Made by a program: the position numbers and the translations under genes. Shown here one piece after another: positions 1 to 10,625 of a stretch of DNA of 64,000 bases; position 1 is the first letter of the stretch; the number at the start of each line of letters is the position of its first letter. The notes beneath the pieces are model-generated. The model was not told where the DNA came from and ran no database searches. It worked only from the letters and a program-made list of their open reading frames with translations. Origin of the DNA: Adenanthera pavonina (Eukaryota > Streptophyta > Magnoliopsida > Fabales > Fabaceae); the NCBI GenBank assembly GCA_026686845.1, contig JAIVEN010000007.1:30935001-30999000 (forward strand). The letters run 5' to 3'.

Positions 1-367
1 ATGTGTAGTTGTTCAAATTTCCAGTCTCGTAACTCATATATCAACATACACTCACTTCTTATAGACATGGGACTTACATGCCTTTAGCTTTTAGTGAAAG
101 CCTTTAAGCATGCAAAGACTGCTCCCATTCTGGTTTTTTTACTTGTACAAGTTTCTATTTTTCCCTTTGCCAATTAGATTTATGGGATTGAATAAAACCA
201 CCTAATGCTGGAGGTAATAAAAAACCCTACCTCTTAATCTATATACCCACACACATTCACTTTTCATCGATGTAAGGCTTAAGAGCCTCATTTTCTTGGT
301 GAGACTCCTGAAAGCTGCATTGTTCATCTCCTTATAAATAATGAGACTTCCACTAATTTATATTCAT
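1..367. other. Intergenic, nothing recognised
   Basis: AT-rich sequence with no convincing open frame or RNA gene. Its last 45 bases form the left arm of a direct repeat that flanks the next element. Confidence 0.5.
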
Positions 368-1037
368 TGTTGTCAAAATCAAACCAGATCGAACTAGCTA
401 TTTGACCAATCGAACCAGGAACCGATACCTAATCCAGTCTGGTTAAGAAACATAACTGCCACTATTCAGAACCGGTAATAACTGATCAAAAATAGATGAA
501 ACTGGTTTTGGACTTGTAGAACCGATTTTGAATCGGTTTGAACAGGTCTTATATTTTTTTTTCAAATTTTTTTAAAATAATTTTTTTTGTTTTTAAGGTA
601 AAATAATATCTTTTTTATTACAAAATATTTTTTTACATATTATAATATTATATAAACATTATTATGATATATAACTATTAAAAATTATATATTTACTCAA
701 TAAATTAATTATTAATTTATTATTTTGAACTCAAAATATGATTATAGATGAATATTAACTTATTTAGATTTAAATATTAAGTTATGAAACTTATTAATAA
801 TTTGTTTGTGATGAATAATAAATTAATAATTTAATATTATTTAGTTTGAGACTTTAATTAAGTTATAAAATGTTTAAATTTACATTATTTATTTTAAATT
901 TATTATTTTAATTATTACCAATCTGATCTTGGTTAAATCATTGAACCTTGAATTAGTACCTTGTCCGATTCGGTTCTGACAACATTATTTATATTGTTCA
1001 TCTCCTTATAAATAATGATGCTTCCACTAATTTATAT
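319..1037. repeat. 45-bp direct repeats flanking a MITE
   Basis: Bases 319-363 and 993-1037 are nearly the same 45-base sequence (two mismatches), both starting ATTGTTCATCTCC. They sit on either side of the inverted-repeat element at 368-984. This is far longer than any transposon target duplication, so it suggests a local duplication that took in the insertion site. Confidence 0.75.
368..984. mobile_element. AT-rich MITE-like element, TIR TGTTGTCA
   Basis: The 617-base element starts TGTTGTCAAAATC and ends in the inverted counterpart (GGTTCTGACAACA). Its outer 100-170 bases are rich in AACCGA/TCGGTT words, as in hAT-type non-autonomous elements, and the core is almost pure A+T. No clear 8-bp target duplication is visible. 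A related copy lies in the opposite orientation at 4337-4916, and a variant with different ends lies at 2175-3447. The superfamily assignment is inference. Confidence 0.55.
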
Positions 1038-1898
1038 ATAATATTTTAACTTTATATTGATATTGATTAGTTTATTTTTTCTTTTTTATTTTATGGAAGA
1101 TTATATATAAGAAATTAAATTAAATTTTATAATTTGAAGTTGAAAAATCTTAAAATAATTTACATTCCTTATCTTCGAATGTGGGCCCTAGAGTTTGGTG
1201 ATGCATACGTTAAATGCACAAGACTCTTTCTTTTTAGCCGCCTAGCGTCGCTCTGGCTGCCATTTTCGTTTCGGGCAGTCATTTCTTAACACTTTTACCA
1301 TTCACGTTCAAACCATGCGCATGTCTGTTTTCACTTTTAAAAACCCGTTTCGAGCTTTAAATCAAGTTTTTCATTTTTATTTCTGTTTGGGTGTCAAAAA
1401 ATGATTATATTGCCACCATGAATTTCGCTGTAAACGGACTTCGGGGAGAAGTATATAGGTTGATGTTTTTTCGTTCTCTTTTTTATTTTTACCTATATAT
1501 ATTTTAAAGCAAGATAAAAATAAATCAATAAAAATGAAAAAAAATAAAAAAAATTAGGAAATTAAAATTTCCATAAAATTTATTCTATCTATTGACCAAA
1601 ATGTCCCTTCAAAATTTTAACTTTTATAGATCATGACCTGTAAGAAAATATTATATCAGATATATTATGTTCTCAATTAAATAAATGTAGATTAAATTTT
1701 AGTCCAAGTAAATTAAATTAATCATGAGATAGAGTTTAAGCTCAATTTAAAGAAAAATTATAAGTTTTGTCAAAACCAATTTTCAAATAAATCATCCAAA
1801 CATAAATACGTTTGTCCAAAATTAATTTTTATCATAACTACGTTACAAAACCAATTCTGCCAAAACTCATTTTCAACGAACTAAAAACCAAACGGGCC
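1038..1898. other. Intergenic with a GC-richer pocket
   Basis: Mostly AT-rich. Bases 1150-1460 have a more balanced composition and a short frame from an ATG at 1419 in a good start context (GCCACCATG). It runs only about 24 codons into AT-rich sequence, so I do not call a gene. The stretch ends in ACCAAACGGGCCCT near 1888-1901, a word common at the ends of plant MITEs. Confidence 0.35.
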
Positions 1899-3358
1899 CT
1901 AACTTGATAATTTTTTTTCCCAAATTTCCATTTCAATAAAAATTCATATACTTTCAAAATAAATAAAAAATCCAACATTAAAAAAATGAGAGAGAGAAAA
2001 TGAGAAAGAGAAAAAATAATTTACCGAAATTTTTAAGAGGAAATGAAATTCTCATGAATATTATATATATATATATTGCCAACCATGAATATTAGACAAA
2101 CACATTTTGGTTTGTAGATATTTTTAACAAGGGCAGATCAGGACTCATTGATGAACCTTGTGAGTTGTGAGCAGTGTTCAAAAAAGTCAATCTGGACTAG
2201 AAAATGATGTCAGGTCTGATTCAGTTATAAATTTCAACCAACTATTTTTAGAATTAGTAGAAAATCATTTAAACTGATCATGAACCAATATTGAACTAGT
2301 ATAAATTCAATTGAACTAGTCTATTTTTTTTTATTTTTAAGGTAAAATAACATTATTTTTAGTACTAAATAACATTATTTTTTTGTAAATTTTTTCTTTC
2401 AATATTATAATACTATATTATATGGGCATTATTATAATATATAATTATTAATAATGATAAATTCACTTAATAAATAATATGAAATAAATATTAATTAACT
2501 ATTTGAAATCAAAATATGATTATAAATAAATATTAATTTGTTTAGATTTTAATATTAGATTGTGAAACTTATTAATAATATTTTTCATTTTTTATATAAC
2601 ATATAAAATTAAAAATTATAAACTTATTAATTAACTAACTTGATAATTTTTTTTCCCAAATTTCCATTTTAATAAAAATTCATATACTTTCAAAATAAAT
2701 AAAAAATCCAACATTAAAAAAATGAGAGAGAGAAAATGAGAAAGAGAAAAAATAATTTACCGAAATTTTTAAGAGGAAATGAAATTCTCATGAATATTAC
2801 ATATATATATATATATATATTTTGCCAACCATGAATATTATACAAACACATTTTGGTTTGTAGATATTTTTAACAGGGGCAGATCAGGACTCATTGATGA
2901 ACCGTGTGAGTTGTGAGCAGTGACTGAAAATTAATGTCAGGTCTCATTCAGTTATAAATTTCAACCGACTGTTTTCATAATTAGTAGAAAATCGTTTAAA
3001 CCGATCATGAACCAATATTGAACTGGTATAAATTCAATTGAACTAGTATATTTTTTTTTAATTTTTAAGATAAAATGACATTATTTTTAGTACTAAATAA
3101 CATTATTTTTTTGTAAATTTTTTCCTTTCAATATTACAATATTATATAGGTATTATTATAATATATAATTATTAATAATGATAAATTTACTTAACAAATA
3201 ATATGAAACAAATATTAATTAACTATTTGAAATCAAAATACCATTATAAATAAATATTAATTTGTTTATATTTTAATATTAGATTGTGAAACTTATTAAT
3301 AATATTTTTTATTTTTTATATAACATATAAAATTAAAAATTATTAAATTTATTTTCAT
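1899..3358. repeat. Tandem duplication of about 0.73 kb
   Basis: The sequence from 1899 restarts at 2635, both beginning CTAACTTGATAATTTTTTTT, and stays alignable to about 2622 in the first copy and 3346 in the second. Shared landmarks are the GAGAGAGAAAATGAG run, the (AT)n tract and the GGTTTGTAGATATTT block. The second copy has a longer (AT)n tract and has lost about 20 bases that include the left terminus of the embedded element. Confidence 0.85.
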
Positions 3359-3447
3359 CGGTTCAATTCCAGTTAAATCATAATTAAATAATTAAACTTT
3401 GAACCAATGTCATGACTGTTTCTATGTCCAGTTCGATTTTTTGAACA
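2175..3447. mobile_element. MITE-like element, TIR TGTTCAAAAAATCGAAC, disrupted by duplication
   Basis: The left terminus at 2175 reads TGTTCAAAAAAGTC. The inverted counterpart ends at 3447 (CGATTTTTTGAACA). The internal AT-rich body resembles the elements at 368-984 and 4337-4916, including the AAGGTAAAATAACATTAT block. The tandem duplication falls inside it, so the original element was probably about 0.55 kb. Grouping with the other two is inference from shared internal words. Confidence 0.5.
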
Positions 3448-4336
3448 TTGATTGTAAAGCATAATCTTGAATTTTTGACTTCAAATGCTGATATAGTATT
3501 AACGTGAAACTAAGGGTCCATTTGGTATAAAATGAAGAAAAGCATTTTTTAATAAAATCATTTTACTATTTACTAATTATAACTTTTATAATTTTCTTAC
3601 ATTTTTAATGTTCATTTTTCAAGTACAAACACAGAATGAAAATAATCCTAGTTTTTTGGCCGGAGAAAATAATCCTAATTGATCAATGAATTATATGATT
3701 TTATTGTGATTTCCTTATGAATTGAATTGACATGCGGCATAAGTATTGGCGGGAAAAAAAAGTAAATACCAGAAAAGTTAAATATCTAAGCTACTTTGAT
3801 TGAAAATTTACCTTTCACAGTATAAATTAATTTTGAGCATTCACGATAAAAATATGGAAACGACTTGTTATTCCACAGTTTTTTCACTGTTCTTTTGGAC
3901 AATTTTTTCTTTTACTCGTTCTGAACCAATATATTGGTACTTTTATTTTATAGTTATTATCATCATTTATTAAATATTCATTACATATGAAATAATTAAA
4001 TAAATCTAAATTTAAGATTTGTTATATATATATATTCTTATAAACTATAAAGACCTTTCACTAATGTTTAATAACTGTTATTTTACATCTAAATTTCCAA
4101 ATCAATATCAATATATAAAAGCTAATATGGCATATTTTTCTAATTCTCTTATTTACAGTAACATAAAAAAAAGTCACGCTGATGTGTTAATTTTTGTCTT
4201 ATGCAATGTACATAAAAATATATATAATTAAACATAGTATTAATACACATAAGAATTAGAATTTGGGTTCCAAAATTCAATTATTATAATTATTATTGTG
4301 ATAGAGCTTTTGAACAAAAAAAAAAGTAATAATCGG
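3448..4336. other. Intergenic, AT-rich
   Basis: No gene recognised. Bases 3515-3530 read GGGTCCATTTGGTAT, a word often found at the ends of plant hAT-like MITEs, but I could not place a second end. The 70-codon frame at 4019 is AT-rich chance sequence. Confidence 0.4.
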
Positions 4337-4916
4337 TGTTGTTAAAACTGAACTGGATATTGAACCGAATAAAACACTAGTTCAAGGTTTAATGATTTAA
4401 TCGTTCAATCGTTATCTAACTAGGGTTGAATTAGTAGTAATTAAAATAATATATTTTAAGTAAATAATACAAGTTTAAACAAATTTTATGACTTAATTAA
4501 AGTCTTAAACTAAATAATACTGAATTATTAATATATTTTTTTACCACAAACAAATTATAAATAGATTTTATAATTCAATACTTAAATCTAAATAAATTAA
4601 TATTAATCTATAATCACATTTTGAGTTTAAAATAGTCAACTAATAATTTATTATTATATTATTTGTTAAGTAAATTTATAATTTTTAATAATTGTATATC
4701 ATAATAATACTTATATAATATTATAATATAAAAAGAAAAAAAATATTTTCCATTAAAAATAATATTTTATTGCCTTAAAACTAAAAAATGCTTAAAAAAT
4801 TAAAATTGGAACTAGCTCACAACCGATTTGATCGGTTCCATTGGTTTGCACCAATTCCAAACCAAATCTAACATTGGTTCATGATCGAACTGGCTGGATT
4901 CTGGATTCTGACAACA
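4337..4916. mobile_element. MITE-like element, inverted relative of the 368-984 copy
   Basis: It starts TGTTGTTAAAAC and ends TTCTGACAACA. Its body reads as the reverse complement of the element at 368-984: the GGTAAAATAATATC block appears here as GATATTTTATTGCC-like sequence near 4755-4775. The 8-base target duplication is not clear. Confidence 0.5.
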
Positions 4917-5705
4917 CAGGTAATAATGATAAAGTAAATAAAATATCAATTAAATATATAGTAAATTGTACTATTTATAAATCTTAAATAATATGATTTA
5001 TTTAAAATACATATAGTAAGTTGCACATAAAAAAAAAATATATATATATAATAAGACATAATATTAATACATCATAAGTATTAGAATTTGGGTTCTAAAC
5101 TTTTCCTGAAGATAAGCATCACTGAGTATGGAAACTTATTTTGAATGTAAACTGTTTAAATTAAAATTAAATGATTCTTGAATTTATTTTATTTTAGCTG
5201 ATGTAGAGTGTAAAATAAAATAATTAATTTTTCAACCCTCAAGGAAGACTGAAACAGGCATAGGTGGCGGAGCCGAAAGCAAAGGGTGGCTGCGTCTCTA
5301 GGGGGCAATGTCCCATCTCCCCTATAATCAATAATCATTCTCTTTTTTATGTTTCTGTTATCTACATCATAATCATAATCATAATAATAATTTGGGTCAA
5401 AAAATCATAATAACAATAATGAGATCAAATTAATCGTGCGCCCACTAGAATTATTTTTCTCAGATCTTATATCATTCACTTTAAAATATTTTTTCTTTAT
5501 TAAGTGGACTTATGGAATTGAATATTATATATCAAGTTAGTTCATAATCCAAATGAGTGTTTTATTACATTTCAAAATTAATTTATTAAACTAATAATTA
5601 AATTTGAAAAATGACAATGTAATATTTTAAATTATACTTTTTTTATAATGCAAATTTTAAAATAAATAACTATATTTATGATTTATGAATAATATTAATA
5701 TATAA
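4917..5705. other. Intergenic, AT-rich
   Basis: No gene recognised. A slightly GC-richer patch at 5240-5330 carries no open frame worth calling. Confidence 0.4.
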
Positions 5706-5707
5706 TA

Positions 5708-5938
5708 CTCCCTCTATTTTCTTTTAATTGTCATTTTTTAAAATTTTTTTTATATTTACTTGTCACTTTCAAATTTTAAAATAATATTAATTTCTAGTTT
5801 TATAATTATTTTCTCATTTATTTTTTAAAAATCTAAAAATATCATTAATTACTCCTTTTTAAATTTTAAAAAAAATAATATATTAATTATATTTTTTAAT
5901 TTAAGTTCTAAAAATTCTTAAAAAAAAAACGGAGTTAG
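5708..5938. mobile_element. Stowaway-like MITE
   Basis: The left end CTCCCTCTATTTTCTTTT follows a TA dinucleotide. The right end reads AAAAACGGAGTTAG followed by TA. The CTCCCTCCGT-type terminus, TA target and AT-rich 231-base body fit Tc1/mariner-derived Stowaway elements, with the right terminus partly eroded. Confidence 0.6.
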
Positions 5939-5940
5939 TA

Positions 5941-6976
5941 CAATCCATGGTTCACCATTGATATTCGTGAAGGCCCGCATCCGTATATCAGTCAATCCCC
6001 ATCATTATGTCACTGATCAATGTCCTGCCCTTTTGTAAATCATGCTAACGCAATCTCACTGCATCCCAGTATAAGTTAGAATGATATTCTTTAAAAAAAA
6101 ATCATAATGTGAATTTTATTTTAAAAAGTATAATATAATAGCTTTCACTTTCAGTTAGAAATTTTTTTTAAGTAGTATTAATTAATTTTTATGTGTAATT
6201 TATTGTTCTAAACTGACAATTCTATGCTTGCTTGCCATATGAATAATAACAGTTGTGGGACTTGATGACGAATTCATCAGTCACGCGTGAAAAACCAGAT
6301 GCAATTATTATTATTACTATGAAATCTGTGTGTGAAACTACAAGTTTGGTGATGATGATGCAATAACTTTATAAATACACGCACATATATAATAATGGAG
6401 GTTTGTTCTGTAATTGTAATTGATAGCAAATAGCATAAATGATGGTGTTGCTCACTCCTGCTTCTCCACACCCTCGTGTGAATGAACATCCTTCGTAATT
6501 ATCATCATTGCCCATACATTGCTTCTTTTTAATCTATTTTTTTAATCTTTATATTATATTTCACCCTCACACGTACTCTCTAATTATTCCTTATAATTAT
6601 AATATAAAATTTATAGCAGACTGTGTTATTCTTAAGTTATAAACATAAGTCATTCTTCAATATCACTCTGTGCCGGCGACAGGTTGGGTTGGAAATGATC
6701 ATGTGGGAAAATTCCACTAAATTCAAATTACAGTTTTATCTTTCATTGTAGTAATTTGTATTGTATGTATGTAATATATCTGACAAGTTTGTCGGAATTA
6801 GTTAGATGATTGGGAGGTGGAATTTTCTATGGTAATGACAATGAATTAAGAGCATGTTCTTCCTTCTGGCCAAAAAAAAAAAAAGAGCATGTTCTTCCTT
6901 GTCCATTTATTTTAAAATTAATAAGTATATATTCCCTCCTACCCATGATGTAAGTAATATATCAGAAATTAATAAA
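5941..6976. other. Intergenic
   Basis: No gene recognised. There is a small duplication of GAGCATGTTCTTCCTT around 6850-6900, the copies separated by a poly-A run. The minus-strand frame at 6277-6489 has no family signature. Confidence 0.4.
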
Positions 6977-6978
6977 TA

Positions 6979-7223
6979 CTTCCACTAGTTTTAAATATAA
7001 GACATTTTTAACCACTTTACACATTTTAAAAAAGAAGTTAGATTATTAAATTTATTAAGAAATTTTAATATTATTTATTTATTTATTCTTATTAATTACT
7101 TTTTTTTTCATAATTTTCATAGTATTTATCTCTTACACATTAATTATAGACTAGAAATATGAATAAAAAATAATTAATATATTAGATAAATCTATAAAAT
7201 GTCCTATATTTTTCTTTCTCCAG
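6979..7223. mobile_element. Stowaway-like MITE remnant
   Basis: It begins after TA with CTTCCACTAGTTTTAAATATAAGACATTTT and ends with the inverted counterpart AAAATGTCCTATATTTTTC...CTCCAGT. The internal TATAAGACATTTT word is shared with the element at 60605, so the two belong to one family. Confidence 0.5.
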
Positions 7224-8606
7224 TTTATATATATTATAAGGGTTCTACAATAACCCTTATTTGATCCGAAATATAAGGGTGATGTATTTTTCAATAGGAG
7301 TTTATTTTTTTACCCTTATTAATTATTATCTTATAAATTAAAAAAAAATAAATTTTTAAAATAACTTTTATTAGTAATTAATAAAAATAAAATTAATATA
7401 TTAATTTTTTTAAAATTTTTATGTATATAATTAAGTTTTCTTAATAAACGTAAAAAAGTTAAAAACTTCCTATAATACCTATTTGAGAAAGTAGATCAAA
7501 TAGTATTTCTAAAGATGTCTTTTATATATATATATATATATATATATGTACCATGGGTGGAGGATATGACAAAAGAGACACACAATCATGTGCCTATGAG
7601 CCTTCTTCTCTCTTTCTATCATGACAAATGAATTATCAATCAATCACGCCTTTTCATTACTTCTAATTCTAACTATTATTCCATTCATATTGCTGACAAA
7701 CCTAATTATTCTACAGATTCATATAAGCTTCTAATCATTAATTACATTCATTTTTTTTAAAAGAAAAAAAATCAAAGAAAAGGCTCAATGGGTGGCAAAT
7801 AGAATTTTTTTTGGGGCTGGGATGGCATATAGAAATTATTTCCTATATAATGTTAAAAACAAAAATACAAAATGGCGAATTTAGGGACCTCCATCTCTCT
7901 ATTCATTAACACTTTTATTTCTTTTTTTTTAATATACCTAACACTTTTAATTCTTACATGCATTTCGTACAGCCAGTTCTAAATTTTATCAAAATTTTTA
8001 AAAAAAATTGAAACAATGGATAATTAAAGTGAAAAATTTTAAGATGTAATTCATTTAACAAAAAAGAACCTACGAAAGTATTGATTAATCTAAAGAAAAA
8101 CAATGGCAGCCTTATTCCACAGAGATAGATCAATCATTCTAATTACACTAAAAATTGAAAGGTAATCAATTCTTGTCTTCGCGTAATGTGAACGGGTGTT
8201 ATCAATATATGAACAAGAGTGAAGTAAAGCTTGAATCATTTTTTTTAATGCATCCAAACGTCTGTTATAATTATTGTGGCTGAAAATAAAATTCACATGA
8301 TAATTAGCCTCCACAATGGTAAAAGGAAAAAAATATTTATATCATACTGCATAAAATAACCATATCAAGTTCTTTAAATAATCAATGCCTAGTTATATTA
8401 CTATTCTCAACTCTTTAACACTCGTAAAACCTAGCTCAACCTGTTGCAAACTTGCGGATTGATACACAAAGCAACTATCTCAACTTTTCATGCATGGCAG
8501 CAAATAATTCCCATTTCACAAGAAATTAAAAATCACTCTATAAAAGATAAAATTTATCATTAACATATTCATTCATTTCTAGCTTAAACTATCTGAAGTT
8601 ATCTCA
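7224..8606. other. Intergenic
   Basis: AT-rich sequence with an (AT)n microsatellite at about 7524-7548. No gene recognised. The minus-strand frame at 8090-8314 looks like chance. Confidence 0.4.
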
Positions 8607-8741
8607 ATGGTGGATTACAGTTATATCAGCACTCAAAGGAACCAGTTCAGGGATCATAAGGATGTCTTGTGCCGAATCATTTTCCCAAGAAGGTCTGCAT
8701 CCTTATATCAAGTTTTTTCTCTCCGAGAAATGTTTGTATAA
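8607..8741 (+). other. Short coding-like open frame, unknown
   Basis: A 44-codon frame opens at an ATG at 8607. Its composition is unlike the AT-rich surroundings (residues near the middle read FRDHKDVLCRIIFPRRSAS). I recognise no family. It might be a gene remnant related to the frame at 9163-9369, or chance. Confidence 0.2.
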
Positions 8742-9162
8742 GCTTAATTTATACATTTTTAGAAGATTATGATAATGAAAATTTATCACATGCGTGGATC
8801 AAAATAAACTTCCATCTACAAGGATGCTTAATAGGTAAATGCCAGTGGGGGTGATTACTCTCCTACCATTCTATATTTCCTCGATTATTCTCGGAAATGG
8901 ATCCTCTCCTATCACCGTGTCTCCTGTCCAAGTGATTTCATGTTGTTCAGCCCTAAGATTAATCTGAGGGTTTGATATGATCGAGACATTTCCGTAGCCT
9001 CGAAACTTACATTAAAATCAGTTTCTCTCCGTGCATTGTGCAGTGCCGACCAAACTCTCACTCCCCACCCCCCACCCCTACCCCTAGCCACAGCCCTAAT
9101 TCTTTATTTTCAGTTGCAAGGTGAAGTCATGCGCACCTTCACCATGAAAGAGGTGACCATAA

Positions 9163-9369
9163 AAAGCTGAAATTGGCCAAGGCAGTGCTTCAGCCAAAAC
9201 TGATAGGAGTATGGGGGTTGATTCTGCGGGCACACATGGTGTGGCAATGAAAGTTGTGAAAGCCATAGAGGATTATGGTGGATACCAAGTGACGCAAGGC
9301 AAGCCTTCAAAGTTCAAAGTTCTGGGATCGTATGGTTTTCGTTTTGCAATTCAGTGGGTAGCTTTATGA
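9163..9369 (+). pseudogene. Coding-like fragment, probable gene remnant
   Basis: A 68-codon open frame begins right after a TAA at 9160 and ends at TGA 9367-9369. Its composition is protein-like (part reads MKVVKAIEDYGGYQVTQGK, then KFKVLGSYGFRFAIQW). A second plus-strand frame upstream is open through GDHKK at 9152-9165, as if one base had been lost or gained in the AAAAA run at 9161-9165. This could be a last exon or the end of a frameshifted gene. I do not recognise the family, and the minus-strand frame over the same bases is a shadow. Confidence 0.3.
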
Positions 9370-9699
9370 ATGTTGAACCTTCTTAAGATTAATTACTGAA
9401 AGTAGGCAAATCTTTCCATCAATTTGATTTACCACCTGAGAAGCATAACAGTGTGTGGACAGGAGAGGACAATAGAGAATCTATTTCCATTTTCTCACTA
9501 CTTGTTACAACTAAGTCTTGATTCTGGAATGGCTAATGGAGCACGCATCAAACTCTAATGGCATTTACACAGAAATTCAACTCTAGAGACTCAGTCAAAC
9601 TACTCCAAAGCAATAGTGGTCTATAGTGTAAATATTTAAAACAAAATATCTTAAGTTCAAACTTATACTTTCCCACAATTAGAATGATAACATTGACAA

Positions 9700-9893
9700 C
9701 AAAGCTCGGTCCAATTGATAGGAATTTGGCTCATATCCCACGAGGCCATGGATTCAAAACTTGCTACCAATGTGAGGACCTTATTGGTGCGTAATTTGTA
9801 AGTATCTGTGTAAATGTTAAAGTAGTAAGGTCTACCCTGACCCTAGTGAACCTTGAAATCCAACTCACCTAAACTTAGTCCATATTAAAAAAA
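9700..9893 (+). mobile_element. tRNA-derived SINE
   Basis: A non-coding unit with a tRNA-like head (GCTCGGTCCAATTGATAGG, then a B-box-like GGATTCAAAAC near 9753), a unique body and a terminal AAAAAAAA run at about 9885-9893. Plant SINEs have this layout. The flanks GACAACAA and GATAACACC may be a degraded target duplication. Confidence 0.5.
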
Positions 9894-10625
9894 ACAGAGA
9901 TAACACCAAAATAGTTGTGAAAAATAACTCATCTTCAAGTTCACACAATAGACAGTTCATTTTCTATCAGAGAGTTAAAAACAAGCAATCCTATCTGTAC
10001 TAGTTGGGATGTCACAGGCCCTTTCCTAGCTCATAAAGTTAATCCAAAATTTTCTTCTAATGAGGACAGTCTAGAGGCTAGAATATATATATATTATAGT
10101 TCTATTCATAGGAAAAAGATCAACCTACAGTGTAGGCATACTGATCAAAGGGGTGGGTCCTTAATCAAGAATGAATTAATAACCCATGCAGGTAAAATGC
10201 AGAAACAAAAGAAAAATCTCTGACATAAGCATCTCAAGGAAAGACAGAGATCCTCCATCTATTACAAATATTGGACAAGGAGAAGATATTGATACTTGGA
10301 TATTGTTATTAAAGATTCTAATGAAACTATTCATGACACTTCAAACCTAGGACCATAGCCTCCATGGCCAAATGATAAGGAATCCAATTTTTGCGAGCAT
10401 GTTAGGTCAAGTGGTCCTCAAAACTGGTAAGAAAACCTCTTATATATTTAAACCAGATAGTGGCTATAACCTAGAAGTTGATCGAAGTGATTGTTTGCAA
10501 TAAACAAATTAGAAAATGTATTTGCTTTAAACAAAGAAACTGAAAAAAAGCATCATAAACACAGTGAGGTATATAAACTAGGAACCTTCAATGCATGAGG
10601 TGGATATATGTCCGCCTAGAAAAGA
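9894..10625. other. 3' flank of the RING gene
   Basis: No coding sequence. This stretch lies downstream of the minus-strand RING gene and probably holds its 3' untranslated region nearest 10625. It contains an apparent SINE fragment at 10357-10450. Confidence 0.4.
10357..10450. mobile_element. Possible SINE fragment
   Basis: It shows a TGGCCAAATGATAAGGAATCC word like a tRNA A-box region, followed by GGTCAAGTGGTCCTCAAAAC, which could be a decayed B box. Weak call based on words only. Confidence 0.25.

Noticed and set aside
1419..1490. Short frame from a good start context ATG
   Set aside because: Only about 24 codons before AT-rich sequence, with no splice-supported continuation and no family match.
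7560..7640. Possible miR156-like precursor
   Set aside because: The TGACAAAAGAGACACACA word is only loosely like miR156, and the facing arm does not pair with it.
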